Part shown: positions 8,767-17,425 of the stretch, piece by piece | How positions within the stretch are numbered: the first letter of the stretch is position 1 | Layout: every line of letters starts with the position of its first letter | Assembly (NCBI GenBank): GCA_036821825.1 | Contig: DAISIV010000002.1 | Location: forward strand, 84,760-148,759 | Length of the DNA: 64,000 nt | From: CAITZA01 sp937915285 | GTDB taxonomy: Bacteria; Desulfobacterota; Desulfomonilia; Desulfomonilales; Desulfomonilaceae | Reading direction: 5' to 3' | Translations under genes and position numbers: made by a program | The notes under the pieces: model-generated | Database searches by the model: none | What the model was told of the DNA's origin: nothing | What the model saw: only the letters and a program-made list of their open reading frames with translations

Positions 8767-10155
8767 TCATCTCTCCTCCCGCGGAAAGATCTTTCCAGGA
8801 TTCAGGCGATGATCCGGGTCAAATGTCGCCTTGATTTTTTTCATAACCTCTATGGCCTTAGGGCCTACCATAGCGGGAAGATACTTGCTCTTGGCGTATC
8901 CGGTTCCGTGTTCTCCCGATATTGTGCCACCCAGACTGATGGCCTTGTCAAAAATGACCTGATAAGCCTCATGCACACGATGGATTTCATCCTGGTCGCG
9001 CTCGTCAGTCAGGCACGTCGGATGCATGTTGCCGTCACCGGCATGACCGAAAGTGCCTATCCTTATATTGTACTTTGAGGCCATTTCCTTAATGCAGGAC
9101 ATGATTTCAGGAATGGCTGGCCTAGGCACGGTGATGTCCTCTAGTATTGTGGTAGGTTTAGATCTGGCAAGAGCTGAAAGGGCCATCCTTCGTGCAGTGA
9201 ACAACTCCTCGGCCTCCTGCAGGCTTTTGGCCGTCCTCAACGTACGTGCGTGGTTTTCCCGGCAGGCTGACTCTATGACCGCAGCGTCTTCTTCCACAAC
9301 TGCAGGGTGACCGTCCGTCTCGATAAGTAAAAGGGCGTCAACATCCCGGGGAAGCCCTATCCCGGCGTAGTCTTCCACACAGTTGATTGTAACGTTGTCC
9401 ATGAGTTCGAGAGTCGATGGGATGACTTTTCTCGATATAATGGCAGAAACTGTCCGGCACGCATCAATCACGTCGTCATAAAGAGCAAGAAAAGTTTTCT
9501 TGGTTTTGGGCTTGGGCACGAGTTTAAGGACTATTTTGGAAAAGATACCAATCGTGCCCTCGGTTCCTACCAAAAACTTTGTAACATTATAGCCCGCTAC
9601 ATCCTTGACACACTTGGTTCCATAACGGACCTTGGATCCATCAATAAAATACGTGTCAAGGCTAAGCACGTAGTCACCAGTGATGCCATACTTCAGTCCG
9701 CGCAAACCACCGGCATTTTCAGCAACATTCCCGCCAATCGTGGACACCTTCATGCTGCCAGGATCAGGCGGATAAAAAAGATCCAGAGCCTCAACTGCAT
9801 TGTGAACCGCAGTTGTAATTACCCCCGGTTCCACCGTGATCGACAAGTCATCAGCGTCTAACTCCAGAATCCTGTTCATGGCGGTAGTCAACAGGACTAT
9901 CCCCCCGTCTACAGGAATAGACCCCCCACTAAGTCCGGTCCCGGAACCTCTGGTTGTTACCGGAAGACCTTCCGATGCCGCAAATTCAAGAGTTTTTTGT
10001 ATGTCTTCCTCGTTGTGAGCTTTAACAACAGCATCTGGTTTGAAGCTGACTAGCGGAGTCGCGTCGTAAGAATAACAGTAGAGTTCGGTCCCTGAGGACA
10101 GGACCTTACTCTTTCCCAAGGATTCCTGAAGCTTGGATATGATCAAATTGTTCAT
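8767..10155 (-). CDS. glcD: FAD-linked D-lactate dehydrogenase / glycolate oxidase GlcD-like subunit
   Basis: A 462-residue flavoprotein of the FAD-binding type 4 (PCMH) family. The flavin-binding signature is TTRGSGTGLSGGSIPVDGG (about residues 65-83), with PPDPGSMKVSTIGGNVAENAGG further on. The C-terminal FAD-oxidase domain carries FGHAGDGNMHP and SGEHGTGYAKSKYL. It oxidises a 2-hydroxy acid (D-lactate or glycolate) and passes electrons to GlcF. First gene of the operon, divergent from a GntR regulator. A GAGGCG ribosome site precedes the ATG. Confidence 0.9.
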   Translation of the reverse strand: MNNLIISKLQESLGKSKVLSSGTELYCYSYDATPLVSFKPDAVVKAHNEEDIQKTLEFAASEGLPVTTRGSGTGLSGGSIPVDGGIVLLTTAMNRILELDADDLSITVEPGVITTAVHNAVEALDLFYPPDPGSMKVSTIGGNVAENAGGLRGLKYGITGDYVLSLDTYFIDGSKVRYGTKCVKDVAGYNVTKFLVGTEGTIGIFSKIVLKLVPKPKTKKTFLALYDDVIDACRTVSAIISRKVIPSTLELMDNVTINCVEDYAGIGLPRDVDALLLIETDGHPAVVEEDAAVIESACRENHARTLRTAKSLQEAEELFTARRMALSALARSKPTTILEDITVPRPAIPEIMSCIKEMASKYNIRIGTFGHAGDGNMHPTCLTDERDQDEIHRVHEAYQVIFDKAISLGGTISGEHGTGYAKSKYLPAMVGPKAIEVMKKIKATFDPDHRLNPGKIFPREER

Positions 10156-10186
10156 GTTGAAACGCCTCTACAGGAAGAAAGCTAAG

Positions 10187-10290
10187 CATATACTAATAAT
10201 GTTTCTCAACATGTCAAGATAAAAAACAACATGTCTTACAACATAACATATAGTTTTACTTGACACCATTACATTCTGTAGGTAGTATTC
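10187..10290. promoter_or_regulatory. Divergent control region of glcD and the GntR regulator
   Basis: On the minus strand TTGACA (10217-10212) precedes a weak -10 near 10194-10188 for glcD. On the plus strand TTGACA (10260-10265), exactly 17 bases and TAGTAT (10283-10288) make a near-consensus promoter for the regulator. Between them CAACATGTC occurs twice (10207-10215 and 10227-10235), 20 bases apart. The second copy runs into TGTCTTACA, which fits the GT-N3-AC core of FadR-type GntR operators. The first copy covers the glcD -35. The sites are seen; operator function is inferred. Confidence 0.6.
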
Positions 10291-10295
10291 ACGCT

Positions 10296-11051
10296 ATGAG
10301 CCTCAAACCGTCCATAGAAAATGCCGATCAGTCCATATTTAAGAAAATACGGTCTGAAAGACTCTCGGAGAAGGTTGCTACTCAACTTAAGAAGGCAATA
10401 TCACAGGGTGTTTTTCGTGTGGGAGAAAAACTGCCTTCCCAGCCAGAACTTGCTGAAATGATGGGAGTGAGCCGGCCTTCAATAAGGGAGGCGATTCAGA
10501 TACTCGAACTTCAGGGCATGCTCGAGTCAATCAAGGGCGGTGGAACTACTGTCAGGAACGTTGCTGAGCAGTCCATAAAAAATCCTATCGAAATTTTTCT
10601 GGATGAAGACAAGCGTAGCATAATCGATCTCACCGAAGTGCGCGCCCTGATGGAAGTATGGGCGGCACGCAAGGCTGCGATCACCAGGTCCGACCAAGAG
10701 GCGGATCAAATGCTCAAATATCTGCTGGAGATGGAACAGGATTTCAAGGCTTATGAAATAAGGCCGGAGATTGATGTTAAATTTCACATGGAAATAGCAT
10801 CCGCAACGCACAACGTGATATTCGCGCATCTTATCGACAGTGTTTTTCAACTTATCACAAGGGCCATAGAGCTGGCCCGCGAGAAAGTGTTCCTGGATCG
10901 CGACGATCAAAGACTGATACTGCAGCATCACCGGAGTGTGTATGAAGCCATAAGGGACAGGGACCCGGATCGCGCTGAAGCCGCAATGCGCAGCCATTTG
11001 AATTTCGTAATAAATGAATTCACAACACGCCTGGTCGACTCAGACAATTAG
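10296..11051 (+). CDS. FadR-subfamily GntR transcriptional regulator
   Basis: A 251-residue regulator. The N-terminal winged helix includes QLKKAISQGVFRVGEKLPSQPELAEMMGVSRPSIREAI (about residues 29-66) and the C-terminal all-helical FCD ligand-binding domain begins near residue 100. LldR, PdhR and GlcC belong to this group, which often senses lactate, pyruvate or glycolate. Divergent placement from glcD-glcF-lctP suggests it controls that operon. The chosen ATG lies about 7 bases after the predicted -10, so the transcript may be leaderless; a TTG at 10260 is possible but overlaps the -35. Confidence 0.85.
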   Translation: MSLKPSIENADQSIFKKIRSERLSEKVATQLKKAISQGVFRVGEKLPSQPELAEMMGVSRPSIREAIQILELQGMLESIKGGGTTVRNVAEQSIKNPIEIFLDEDKRSIIDLTEVRALMEVWAARKAAITRSDQEADQMLKYLLEMEQDFKAYEIRPEIDVKFHMEIASATHNVIFAHLIDSVFQLITRAIELAREKVFLDRDDQRLILQHHRSVYEAIRDRDPDRAEAAMRSHLNFVINEFTTRLVDSDN

Positions 11052-11078
11052 ATATCCATCCAACATTAACTCTCAAGA

Positions 11079-11780
11079 TTACCTTGTCAGTGTGTCCCCA
11101 AACAAACCCGGTTCTGGATCGGTCAAACATTCAGGCCCCTCGCAACCAGCTCTGTTTAGCTTGTGACTAACGGCCTTCATGGTCATCATACTTGCAGGAT
11201 AAGGCTTGAAAATCTCCGACGCCAATTCAGGTGACATGGCTGTTTCACCAAGCCAGGCTTCGTAATGTTCGGGTTTGATCAACACGGGCATCCGGTCATG
11301 GATTGAGTTTACCAGTTCATTGCTAGCTGTCGTCACTATCGAGCAGGTAATCAGACGGCTTTTTTCCGCATCCGTCCACTCATCCCAGATACCGGCCATA
11401 GCAAACAGTTGGCTGTTTTCAAGTCCAATCAGGTAAGGTGTCCTTGGTCTTGTCTTTTTGTCCCATTCGTAAAACCCGTTAGCAGGTATCAGGGTCCTTC
11501 TTGTCCTGAATGATTTCCTGAAAGCCGGTTTCTCAGTTATGGTTTCACAGCGCGCATTGATGAGTTTCGTTCCGATGGATGAATCCCTCGACCAATATGG
11601 GATCAGTCCCCATCTGAAATTCATTATCCTTATGGATTCTTCGCCTAGTATCTTAACTACGCCGATGATTTCCTGGGTCGGAGCTATATTGAACCTCGGC
11701 AGGGCCGCGAACTCAGTCGATATACCGAACTCAGCGCAAATAGTCTCCGCGGGGCTGATGAGCATGAATCTGCCGCACAT
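11079..11780 (-). CDS. SRAP-domain abasic-site processing protein (YedK/HMCES family)
   Basis: A 233-residue SRAP protein that forms a covalent thiazolidine link with abasic sites in single-stranded DNA. The start at 11780 is chosen because an AGGAGG site precedes it and it places the essential cysteine at position 2 (MCGRF). Other active-site residues fall where E. coli YedK has them: Asn75 in LINAR, Glu105 in FYEW and His161 in IHDRMPVL. An upstream ATG at 11798 would bury the cysteine. It stands alone, convergent with the GntR gene. Confidence 0.92.
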   Translation of the reverse strand: MCGRFMLISPAETICAEFGISTEFAALPRFNIAPTQEIIGVVKILGEESIRIMNFRWGLIPYWSRDSSIGTKLINARCETITEKPAFRKSFRTRRTLIPANGFYEWDKKTRPRTPYLIGLENSQLFAMAGIWDEWTDAEKSRLITCSIVTTASNELVNSIHDRMPVLIKPEHYEAWLGETAMSPELASEIFKPYPASMMTMKAVSHKLNRAGCEGPECLTDPEPGLFGDTLTR

Positions 11781-11884
11781 CACAAAACCTCCTGTCATTC
11801 AATTGTCACTAAATGAACACCATATTTAATAGAATACTTTAAAAAATAAATACAAACCTTTGATATTATGCTATATGTCTGTTC

Positions 11885-13576
11885 ATGGAAAAGAGTGTAA
11901 CCCAGGGAATGTGTCCGTCAGTGTCGGGAAAGCCCCACTGGTGGAGCCTCGTTCTTTTTTTAGCCTTAGGAATATATAATCTTTTTGTTGCCCCGGTAAA
12001 CCTTTGCATGGCCTGGACGGCTCCTCCCAGAACTCCAGTTGACCATCAATCGTTTCTGGCAGATCTGGATCTAAGTCCTTCTCGTCCTTTGTCATTCCCT
12101 CGGGGCGGCTCCGGTTCTGATTCTCTGGATATTCAGACCATACCTTTGAGTTATGATCTTTTTCAGGATGTTCTGCCGCAGATACCTAAACTTCGATTGG
12201 GATATTTGTATACGTTCGGCAAGGACCTGAGTTGGGGGCGAATGACCGGGGATTTTTTTGCGCCGATAGGTTTAAGCTCGTCCTCCACGGCGTTTGGTCA
12301 GGTCCATGTTGAGTTCCAGGACTATTGGCAGATACCTTTTGGTGGGGCTCATCACCGGATAGACCTCTCTGCAGGAGGCGGCTACAGGAAGTTGGTCAGC
12401 CGGAATGCGATGCTAGGTGTAAACGCCTTTTATGATTCGACCCGTATATTAAATGAGTGGTATTCATCGGCTGGGGCCGGAGCGGAAGCCGCGTTAATGT
12501 TACCCAATTTCGACGTGGTTGATTTCACATACAATTATTACGGAAATTTGTCTCGAGGCAAACACGGGACAGACGGAGAGATAGTTAACGGCCCACCTAA
12601 CATGGATTTTGAACTTGGGTATTCCCATGCGCTTTTCAGCAGGCAGCCTGATTTACGAGCGAGGATAAACGCTTACAATTATGATACGACGAGGAGTATA
12701 TGGGGCTTCAAGGGCGGGGCCGATTTAACTGCGCTTAATGGAGCTTTGATACTCAGGGCTGAAATTGGTAGGGACCAACTCTATGGTTCGTATCAGACGG
12801 TTGGCGCGTTTGTTAACATACCGATAAGGCTTGAAAACGTATTTTCGTTCCAAAGTCCTTTTGTTCTAGCCGGCGGGTCATCTGAGGTCAGCCCGCAAGG
12901 CGTAGGTACACCTGGATCTTCGCATGGTAGAGAATGGCGGCCTGAGGTCTCAGGTAATAATTCAGGCGCTGGTAGCGCTTCTGGTCAGAGCGGTTACATG
13001 ACTCCATACGCCCAGGGGCCTAATTTCAACAATCAGGATGTCGTCCCGGTGCCGCTCTATCTGGAGCCACAAAGTATCCTTAGCTTCATGACAGAGCCTG
13101 TGAAAAGGCAGTTTGCTTCACATGCCGTGTCCGTGACAGACAATGAGGCTGATGATGTTTCGGCCCCTCCAAACATGTTTGTGGCCTTAGGCGACGCGTA
13201 TGTTGTGTTCACTCTCAATCCAAAATACACTGCTCCGAGTATCAACAACATAAAACCTTCTTCTCTCTCCATAACGGCTACAGTGACGTCCCGTGGACCC
13301 GTAAACATCACCGGAATGCAGCTTCACATAAAAGACACCAAAACGGTCTGGGTTTTGTACATGCCCGACTGGACCTCGGACATGGGGCTTTACTACAATT
13401 ACAATCTCACTCCAGGGCAGATAGACGAATTATGGAAAGTCCTGCTGGAATCCTCTGAACGTTCGATTGCCGAGGTTCGTTTCAACCAGTTAACGGGGAT
13501 GAACCTGAGGGATCTCGAGATAGTGGTAACCATAAAGCAGGACGCCCCTAAACCTTTGAAGACGCCCCTACCGTGA
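11885..13576 (+). CDS. Inverse autotransporter beta-barrel outer-membrane protein
   Basis: A 563-residue exported protein. Residues about 20-45 are a hydrophobic signal segment behind a longer than usual N-terminus. Residues about 95-310 resemble the invasin/intimin-type barrel: alternating aromatic strands and the landmarks GGGYRKLVSRNAMLGVNAFYD and YSSAGAGAEAA. After the barrel, roughly 240 residues form a Ser/Gly-rich linker and a beta-rich domain rather than the long Ig-repeat passengers of adhesins. It could display a small surface domain. No neighbour suggests a role, and the start is not fixed by a clear ribosome site. Confidence 0.7.
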   Translation: MEKSVTQGMCPSVSGKPHWWSLVLFLALGIYNLFVAPVNLCMAWTAPPRTPVDHQSFLADLDLSPSRPLSFPRGGSGSDSLDIQTIPLSYDLFQDVLPQIPKLRLGYLYTFGKDLSWGRMTGDFFAPIGLSSSSTAFGQVHVEFQDYWQIPFGGAHHRIDLSAGGGYRKLVSRNAMLGVNAFYDSTRILNEWYSSAGAGAEAALMLPNFDVVDFTYNYYGNLSRGKHGTDGEIVNGPPNMDFELGYSHALFSRQPDLRARINAYNYDTTRSIWGFKGGADLTALNGALILRAEIGRDQLYGSYQTVGAFVNIPIRLENVFSFQSPFVLAGGSSEVSPQGVGTPGSSHGREWRPEVSGNNSGAGSASGQSGYMTPYAQGPNFNNQDVVPVPLYLEPQSILSFMTEPVKRQFASHAVSVTDNEADDVSAPPNMFVALGDAYVVFTLNPKYTAPSINNIKPSSLSITATVTSRGPVNITGMQLHIKDTKTVWVLYMPDWTSDMGLYYNYNLTPGQIDELWKVLLESSERSIAEVRFNQLTGMNLRDLEIVVTIKQDAPKPLKTPLP

Positions 13577-13663
13577 CACTTCCACAAAAAAACTGAAAAG
13601 GTTTTTGCCCCTCTAGTAAAGTCTCATCAGAAGTAGGGGATACGCCTGTCCCGGGAGTTTTTC

Positions 13664-15049
13664 TTAAAGACTTGAGAGAATTGCGGTGTCATCTTCAGGC
13701 ATGTCATCTCGACTCGACATAGGCCTGAAAGTAGAGAACTGGGAATCGAAGTATGCTGTCATCATACCGATAGGCCCGTTTCTCTGCTTGCCGACTATGA
13801 CCTCAGCCTCACCCTTTTTCGGGTTATCATCGCTCTTGTTATATACTTCGTCGCGATAAATAAAGAGTATGACATCCGCATCCTGTTCAATGGCGCCAGA
13901 TTCACGCAGGTCGGCAAGCTGTGGTCTTTTGTTGGGGCGTTCCTCGACTTTCCTGTTGAGCTGCGACAGGGCAATGACCGGAACGTTCAATTCCTTGGAG
14001 AGGGCTTTGAGTGATCTGGAAATTTCGGATATTTCCTTTTCCCTGGAATCTGATTTGATGGGGGCCTTCATCAACTGTAGGTAATCAATGATTATAAGCC
14101 CAAGATCCTTTTCCCTCTTGAGACGTCGTGCTTTTGCCCGAATCTCCAGAGTGTTGATTGCGGGGGTATCATCTACAAAAAGAGGCGCGTCCGAGATACT
14201 GCCAACTGCAAGGGTCAATCTTACCCAGTCCTCAGGGGTAAGATACCCGGTCCTCAGACTCTTCAGGTTTACCCTAGCCCTGGAACAAAGGATTCTCAGC
14301 GCTATCTGCTCCTTGCTCATCTCTAGCGAAAAGATCGCCGTCGGCGTGCCGAACTCCATTGCAGCGTTCATGGCAACATTCAGGGCGAACGATGTCTTGC
14401 CCATGGATGGTCTTCCAGCAATGATTATAAGGTCAGAGTTCTGGAATCCAGCTGTCAAGGCATCCAGGTCCTTAAATCCGGAACCAACCCCGGTGATGTT
14501 CTCCTTGCGTTCATAAAGACTCTCTATCGTGGAGAAGCTGGTCTTCATGAGTTCCTTGATGTGGAAGAACCCTGTCCTGATACGGGATTCTCCGATCTTG
14601 AACAGCATTTGTTCTGCCTCATCAATGAATTCATCGATGCCGGCATGATCATCGTAACATCTGGAGGAGATTTCCGTGGTGGTGGCTATTAGCTGCCGCA
14701 GAATGGATTTTTCCTTCACTATGGTGGTGTAGTGCAGGATGTTTGCGGCGCTTGGAACGGCGTCGAGTAATTCGGTCAGGAAGGCTACCCCTCCTGCGTT
14801 CTCTAATTGACCGGATTCTTTAAGGGCTGAGGTGAGTGTGAGCCAGTCGACCGGCTCATTTCTTTGGAACAGGTCGACCATGGCGTTAAAGATATTTCTG
14901 TGGGCTTCTCTATAAAAATCTTCTGCTGTGAGCGCCGCCATAACCTTTGGCAGGGCATCGTTATCCAGCAGAAGACCTCCAAGAATTGCACGTTCGCCTT
15001 CCAGGAACTGTGGAGGCGTCCTTAGCTGGCTGTTTGAATCAGCCGACAT
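13664..15049 (-). CDS. dnaB: Replicative DNA helicase DnaB
   Basis: A 461-residue hexameric 5'-3' helicase. The N-terminal DnaB domain starts at FLEGERAILGGLLLD. The RecA-like motor has Walker A GRPSMGKTS (about residues 210-218), Walker B LIIIDYLQLM and the DnaB motif LKALSKELNVPVIALSQLNR. It overlaps the end of rplI by 11 bases, in the common bacterial order rpsF-rpsR-rplI-dnaB. Confidence 0.96.
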   Translation of the reverse strand: MSADSNSQLRTPPQFLEGERAILGGLLLDNDALPKVMAALTAEDFYREAHRNIFNAMVDLFQRNEPVDWLTLTSALKESGQLENAGGVAFLTELLDAVPSAANILHYTTIVKEKSILRQLIATTTEISSRCYDDHAGIDEFIDEAEQMLFKIGESRIRTGFFHIKELMKTSFSTIESLYERKENITGVGSGFKDLDALTAGFQNSDLIIIAGRPSMGKTSFALNVAMNAAMEFGTPTAIFSLEMSKEQIALRILCSRARVNLKSLRTGYLTPEDWVRLTLAVGSISDAPLFVDDTPAINTLEIRAKARRLKREKDLGLIIIDYLQLMKAPIKSDSREKEISEISRSLKALSKELNVPVIALSQLNRKVEERPNKRPQLADLRESGAIEQDADVILFIYRDEVYNKSDDNPKKGEAEVIVGKQRNGPIGMMTAYFDSQFSTFRPMSSRDDMPEDDTAILSSL

Positions 15050-15506
15050 CCTCTGTAACCGCCTCGGGATTTACCACCACTTTAACCGTTGCAGCGACTT
15101 CGGGGTGAAGTTTTACGGTAGCCGTGTATTCGCCAAGCTTTTTAATCGGTTCAGACAGGGTAATCTTCCTTCGGTCTATTTCGAACCCTTTTGTTGCCAA
15201 GGCCTCTGAAACGTCGGTGTTGGTAACTGAGCCAAACAGACGGGCGTCCTGAGCCTGAGACTTTCGTATGAAAGTCAAAACAACGCTTGACAGTTCTTGT
15301 GCGTGAGCCTCTGCCGAGGTCTTCATCTTGGCGAGCTTGCGTTGCTTGGATTCGATGAGCGTGCGGTAGAAGTTAAGGTTCTTCTGGGTAGCCGGGCAGG
15401 CCAGTTTTCGCGGCAACAGATAGTTACGCGCATAGCCATCCTTAACTTTGACTGTTTGACCGACGGCGCCTAAATCGTCAAGATTCTCAAGTAGTATAAC
15501 ATTCAT
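15039..15506 (-). CDS. rplI: 50S ribosomal protein L9
   Basis: A 155-residue protein with the L9 signature at the N-terminus (VILLENLDDLGAVGQTVKVK followed by DGYARNYLLPRKLA), the long connecting helix and the C-terminal RNA-binding domain. Length is normal for the family. It lies between rpsR and dnaB and ends inside the dnaB start. Confidence 0.96.
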   Translation of the reverse strand: MNVILLENLDDLGAVGQTVKVKDGYARNYLLPRKLACPATQKNLNFYRTLIESKQRKLAKMKTSAEAHAQELSSVVLTFIRKSQAQDARLFGSVTNTDVSEALATKGFEIDRRKITLSEPIKKLGEYTATVKLHPEVAATVKVVVNPEAVTEDVG

Positions 15507-15529
15507 TTCGTCTCTCCACTAAGCTGAGT

Positions 15530-15772
15530 CTACCGTCGGGGAACCGTAAACGGCAAAAGGGCTATATTGCGTCCACGCTTGATAGCGGTTGTCAGTTGTC
15601 TCTGATGTTTGGCGCAATTACCGGATATCCTGCGCGGAACGATCTTGCCGCGCTCTGTTATGAAAAGGCGAAGAAGGTTTGGTTCCTTGTAGTCCATTCT
15701 CAGTGATGAATCAGCGCAGAATCTGCAAACTTTACTTCGTGGAAAAGGCCTACGCCTTGGGGGTCTGCTCAT
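15530..15772 (-). CDS. rpsR: 30S ribosomal protein S18, zinc-ligand (C+) form
   Basis: An 80-residue S18 (core RRISGNCAKHQRQLTTAIKRGR). It keeps CRFC near residue 16 and NCAKH near residue 53, so it appears to be the C+ type that can hold a zinc ion rather than the cysteine-free paralogue. Its start overlaps the rpsF stop by four bases (ATGA), giving tight translational coupling. Confidence 0.96.
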   Translation of the reverse strand: MSRPPRRRPFPRSKVCRFCADSSLRMDYKEPNLLRLFITERGKIVPRRISGNCAKHQRQLTTAIKRGRNIALLPFTVPRR

Positions 15773-16194
15773 GATTCTTCCTCCTCCTTCTCGGCGTCCG
15801 CCTGTTCTTCCGATTCCACTGGTGATTCCGCAGTCTCATCCTTCGTCTGAGCTTCCTCAGGGGCTTCCTCTACCTTGGCGCCCGCCTTGAAAGCCTCCAG
15901 ATCCACGTCTTCGTCCAGCTTGACCGTCAAATACTTCATGATGTTTTCTGTGATCTTGAATTGTCGTTCAAGTTCGCTGATCAATGTGGGACCGCTGACA
16001 AAATCAAACAGAATATACCGACCCTTGTCCCTCTTCTTTACCAGGTAGGCCAGTTTCTTGATGCCCCAGTCCTCTATCTTGATAACTTCGCCTTCGTGGC
16101 TCTTGATCAAATCACCGTATTTCTCGGTGAGAGCCTTCACTTCATCATCCGCCACATCCGGCTCGATGATGACCACCGCCTCATAGCGTCTCAT
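15769..16194 (-). CDS. rpsF: 30S ribosomal protein S6 with long acidic tail
   Basis: A 141-residue S6. Residues 1-100 are a standard S6 fold beginning MRRYEAVVIIEPDVADDEV and pairing with S18 in the small subunit platform. The last 40 or so residues are a Glu/Asp/Ala tail ending in several glutamates. This is longer than the core family, and in some bacteria the S6 end is further glutamylated by RimK. Heads the rpsF-rpsR-rplI-dnaB operon; no ssb lies between rpsF and rpsR. Confidence 0.95.
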   Translation of the reverse strand: MRRYEAVVIIEPDVADDEVKALTEKYGDLIKSHEGEVIKIEDWGIKKLAYLVKKRDKGRYILFDFVSGPTLISELERQFKITENIMKYLTVKLDEDVDLEAFKAGAKVEEAPEEAQTKDETAESPVESEEQADAEKEEEES

Positions 16195-16325
16195 AGATTC
16201 TCCTCTCGGCTGTCAAGCCCTCTACGGGCAAGGAGTAGTAACAAACTTAGGATTTTAAAACATTAGGTTATATCCGGCAAGTCAAATTTTTGAAGCATGG
16301 CAGGGCAAGATCACGGGATAAATTA

Positions 16326-16805
16326 TTAGCGCTTTGATATCTCACGGCATTCCAAGCACTTCCATACATTCTCCCTTATAAAAAAAAATAGTATTCCGAC
16401 ACCGATGAAAATGGATCCGATATAGTAAATCGCAGGAAGAGCAAATTTAAGCATCCATGGAGCCTGATAGAAGTGAGTGGCCCATCCATATGTTCCCATA
16501 AGGACTAAGCCAGCTATCACAAGAGCCATCCCGTGGAGCCAGGAGAGAATTCTTCTCGTCTTCTTTTTCATCACTCCGCCACATACCGGGCATAGTTTGG
16601 CAGATCCCTTGGCTAACTGGCTTTGGAGCTTTGCAAAGTCGCCGTCATTCCTGACCGGTCTGCCGTATGCGATGGAGTTTGAAGTTTCATCACTCGCAGC
16701 AAACGCGTAAGTCTGTTCATTGTCGTTGCGCCTATTGAGAATGGATGACTTTCCGTCACTTATATCGTTCATGTTGGTTGAAGTCGCTTTCATACGCATT
16801 TCCAT
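16326..16805 (-). CDS. Membrane protein with split zinc-ribbon cysteines, unknown function
   Basis: A 159-residue protein I do not recognise. After a polar N-terminal third there is CPVCGG, two hydrophobic segments (roughly residues 83-102 and 115-140), then CLEC near the end. The two CxxC pairs flanking a membrane hairpin could together bind one zinc on the cytoplasmic face. The ATG at 16805 is chosen for the GAGGACG site upstream; a TTG at 16868 would add 21 residues. It lies between atpE and rpsF on the same strand but is separated from atpE by a terminator. Confidence 0.6.
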   Translation of the reverse strand: MEMRMKATSTNMNDISDGKSSILNRRNDNEQTYAFAASDETSNSIAYGRPVRNDGDFAKLQSQLAKGSAKLCPVCGGVMKKKTRRILSWLHGMALVIAGLVLMGTYGWATHFYQAPWMLKFALPAIYYIGSIFIGVGILFFFIRENVWKCLECREISKR

Positions 16806-17019
16806 GATCGTCCTCAAAGTAACCTGGGGATGTGCAGGAAGTTGAACCGGACTCGCAAATCGCTCCAATTTCCCCTACGGCTAGATTCTAATAATAGATG
16901 CTGATGAATCATTCAAGGCATTCCGACATTAAATTGCGTCAATAACTTAAAATAAGTCGTCGCTGCAATTCATTGAGGAAATTTGGGAAAGGAAACTGGC
17001 GGAATACCCGGGAAAGAAA

Positions 17020-17043
17020 TCGGGGGACGCTAAGGTCCCCCGA
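17020..17043 (-). terminator. Rho-independent terminator after atpE
   Basis: A GC-rich stem (TCGGGGGAC / GTCCCCCGA, six-base loop) is followed on the minus strand by TTTCTTT. It begins 13 bases past the atpE stop and closes the atpZ-I-B-E transcript. Confidence 0.8.
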
Positions 17044-17055
17044 CGTGAGAAGGAG

Positions 17056-17400
17056 TTATGCGCCCAACAACCTGGCGTAGGGGTTACCGAAAAGAAGAAT
17101 AAGAGCCACGACCAGCGCGTAAATGGTCAATGACTCGATCATGGCCAGACCGATGATCATGGTTGTGAGGATACGTCCACCGGCTTCGGGGTTTCTTGAT
17201 GTGCCTTCGCAGGCTCCACCGATGGCGGTTCCCATACCGATACCACTTCCAATCGCTCCAAGACCGATTGCCAGGCCGGCGGCCAAAACTGTGTATGATA
17301 CTACACTGGCTGCTGCTGCATTGAGGTCAGCGGCAAATGCGATGCCTGCGGTCAGGCTGATTGCGATTGTCATCAATCCGGCTACTACTACTCTCTTCAT
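17056..17400 (-). CDS. atpE: ATP synthase Fo subunit c with N-terminal signal-like extension
   Basis: A 114-residue subunit c, longer than the usual 70-90. The first 23 residues look like a cleavable signal peptide (MKRVVVAGLM... ending AFA, then AD), so the mature protein would start near residue 24. The polar loop is RNPE (69-72) and the ion-carrying carboxylate is Glu89 in MIESLTIYALVV. The Na+-type pattern with a Gln in helix 1 and ES-T-G-I-Y in helix 2 is not met (Met56 where Gln is expected, Leu after Ser90), so proton coupling is more likely. Confidence 0.93.
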   Translation of the reverse strand: MKRVVVAGLMTIAISLTAGIAFAADLNAAAASVVSYTVLAAGLAIGLGAIGSGIGMGTAIGGACEGTSRNPEAGGRILTTMIIGLAMIESLTIYALVVALILLFGNPYARLLGA

Positions 17401-17425
17401 TTATAAAACCTCCGTAATTCTGATA

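Noticed and set aside
17056..17400. Sodium-specific ATP synthase c subunit
   Set aside because: The Glu-Ser pair is present, but the helix-1 Gln and the Thr after Ser of Na+ types are absent.
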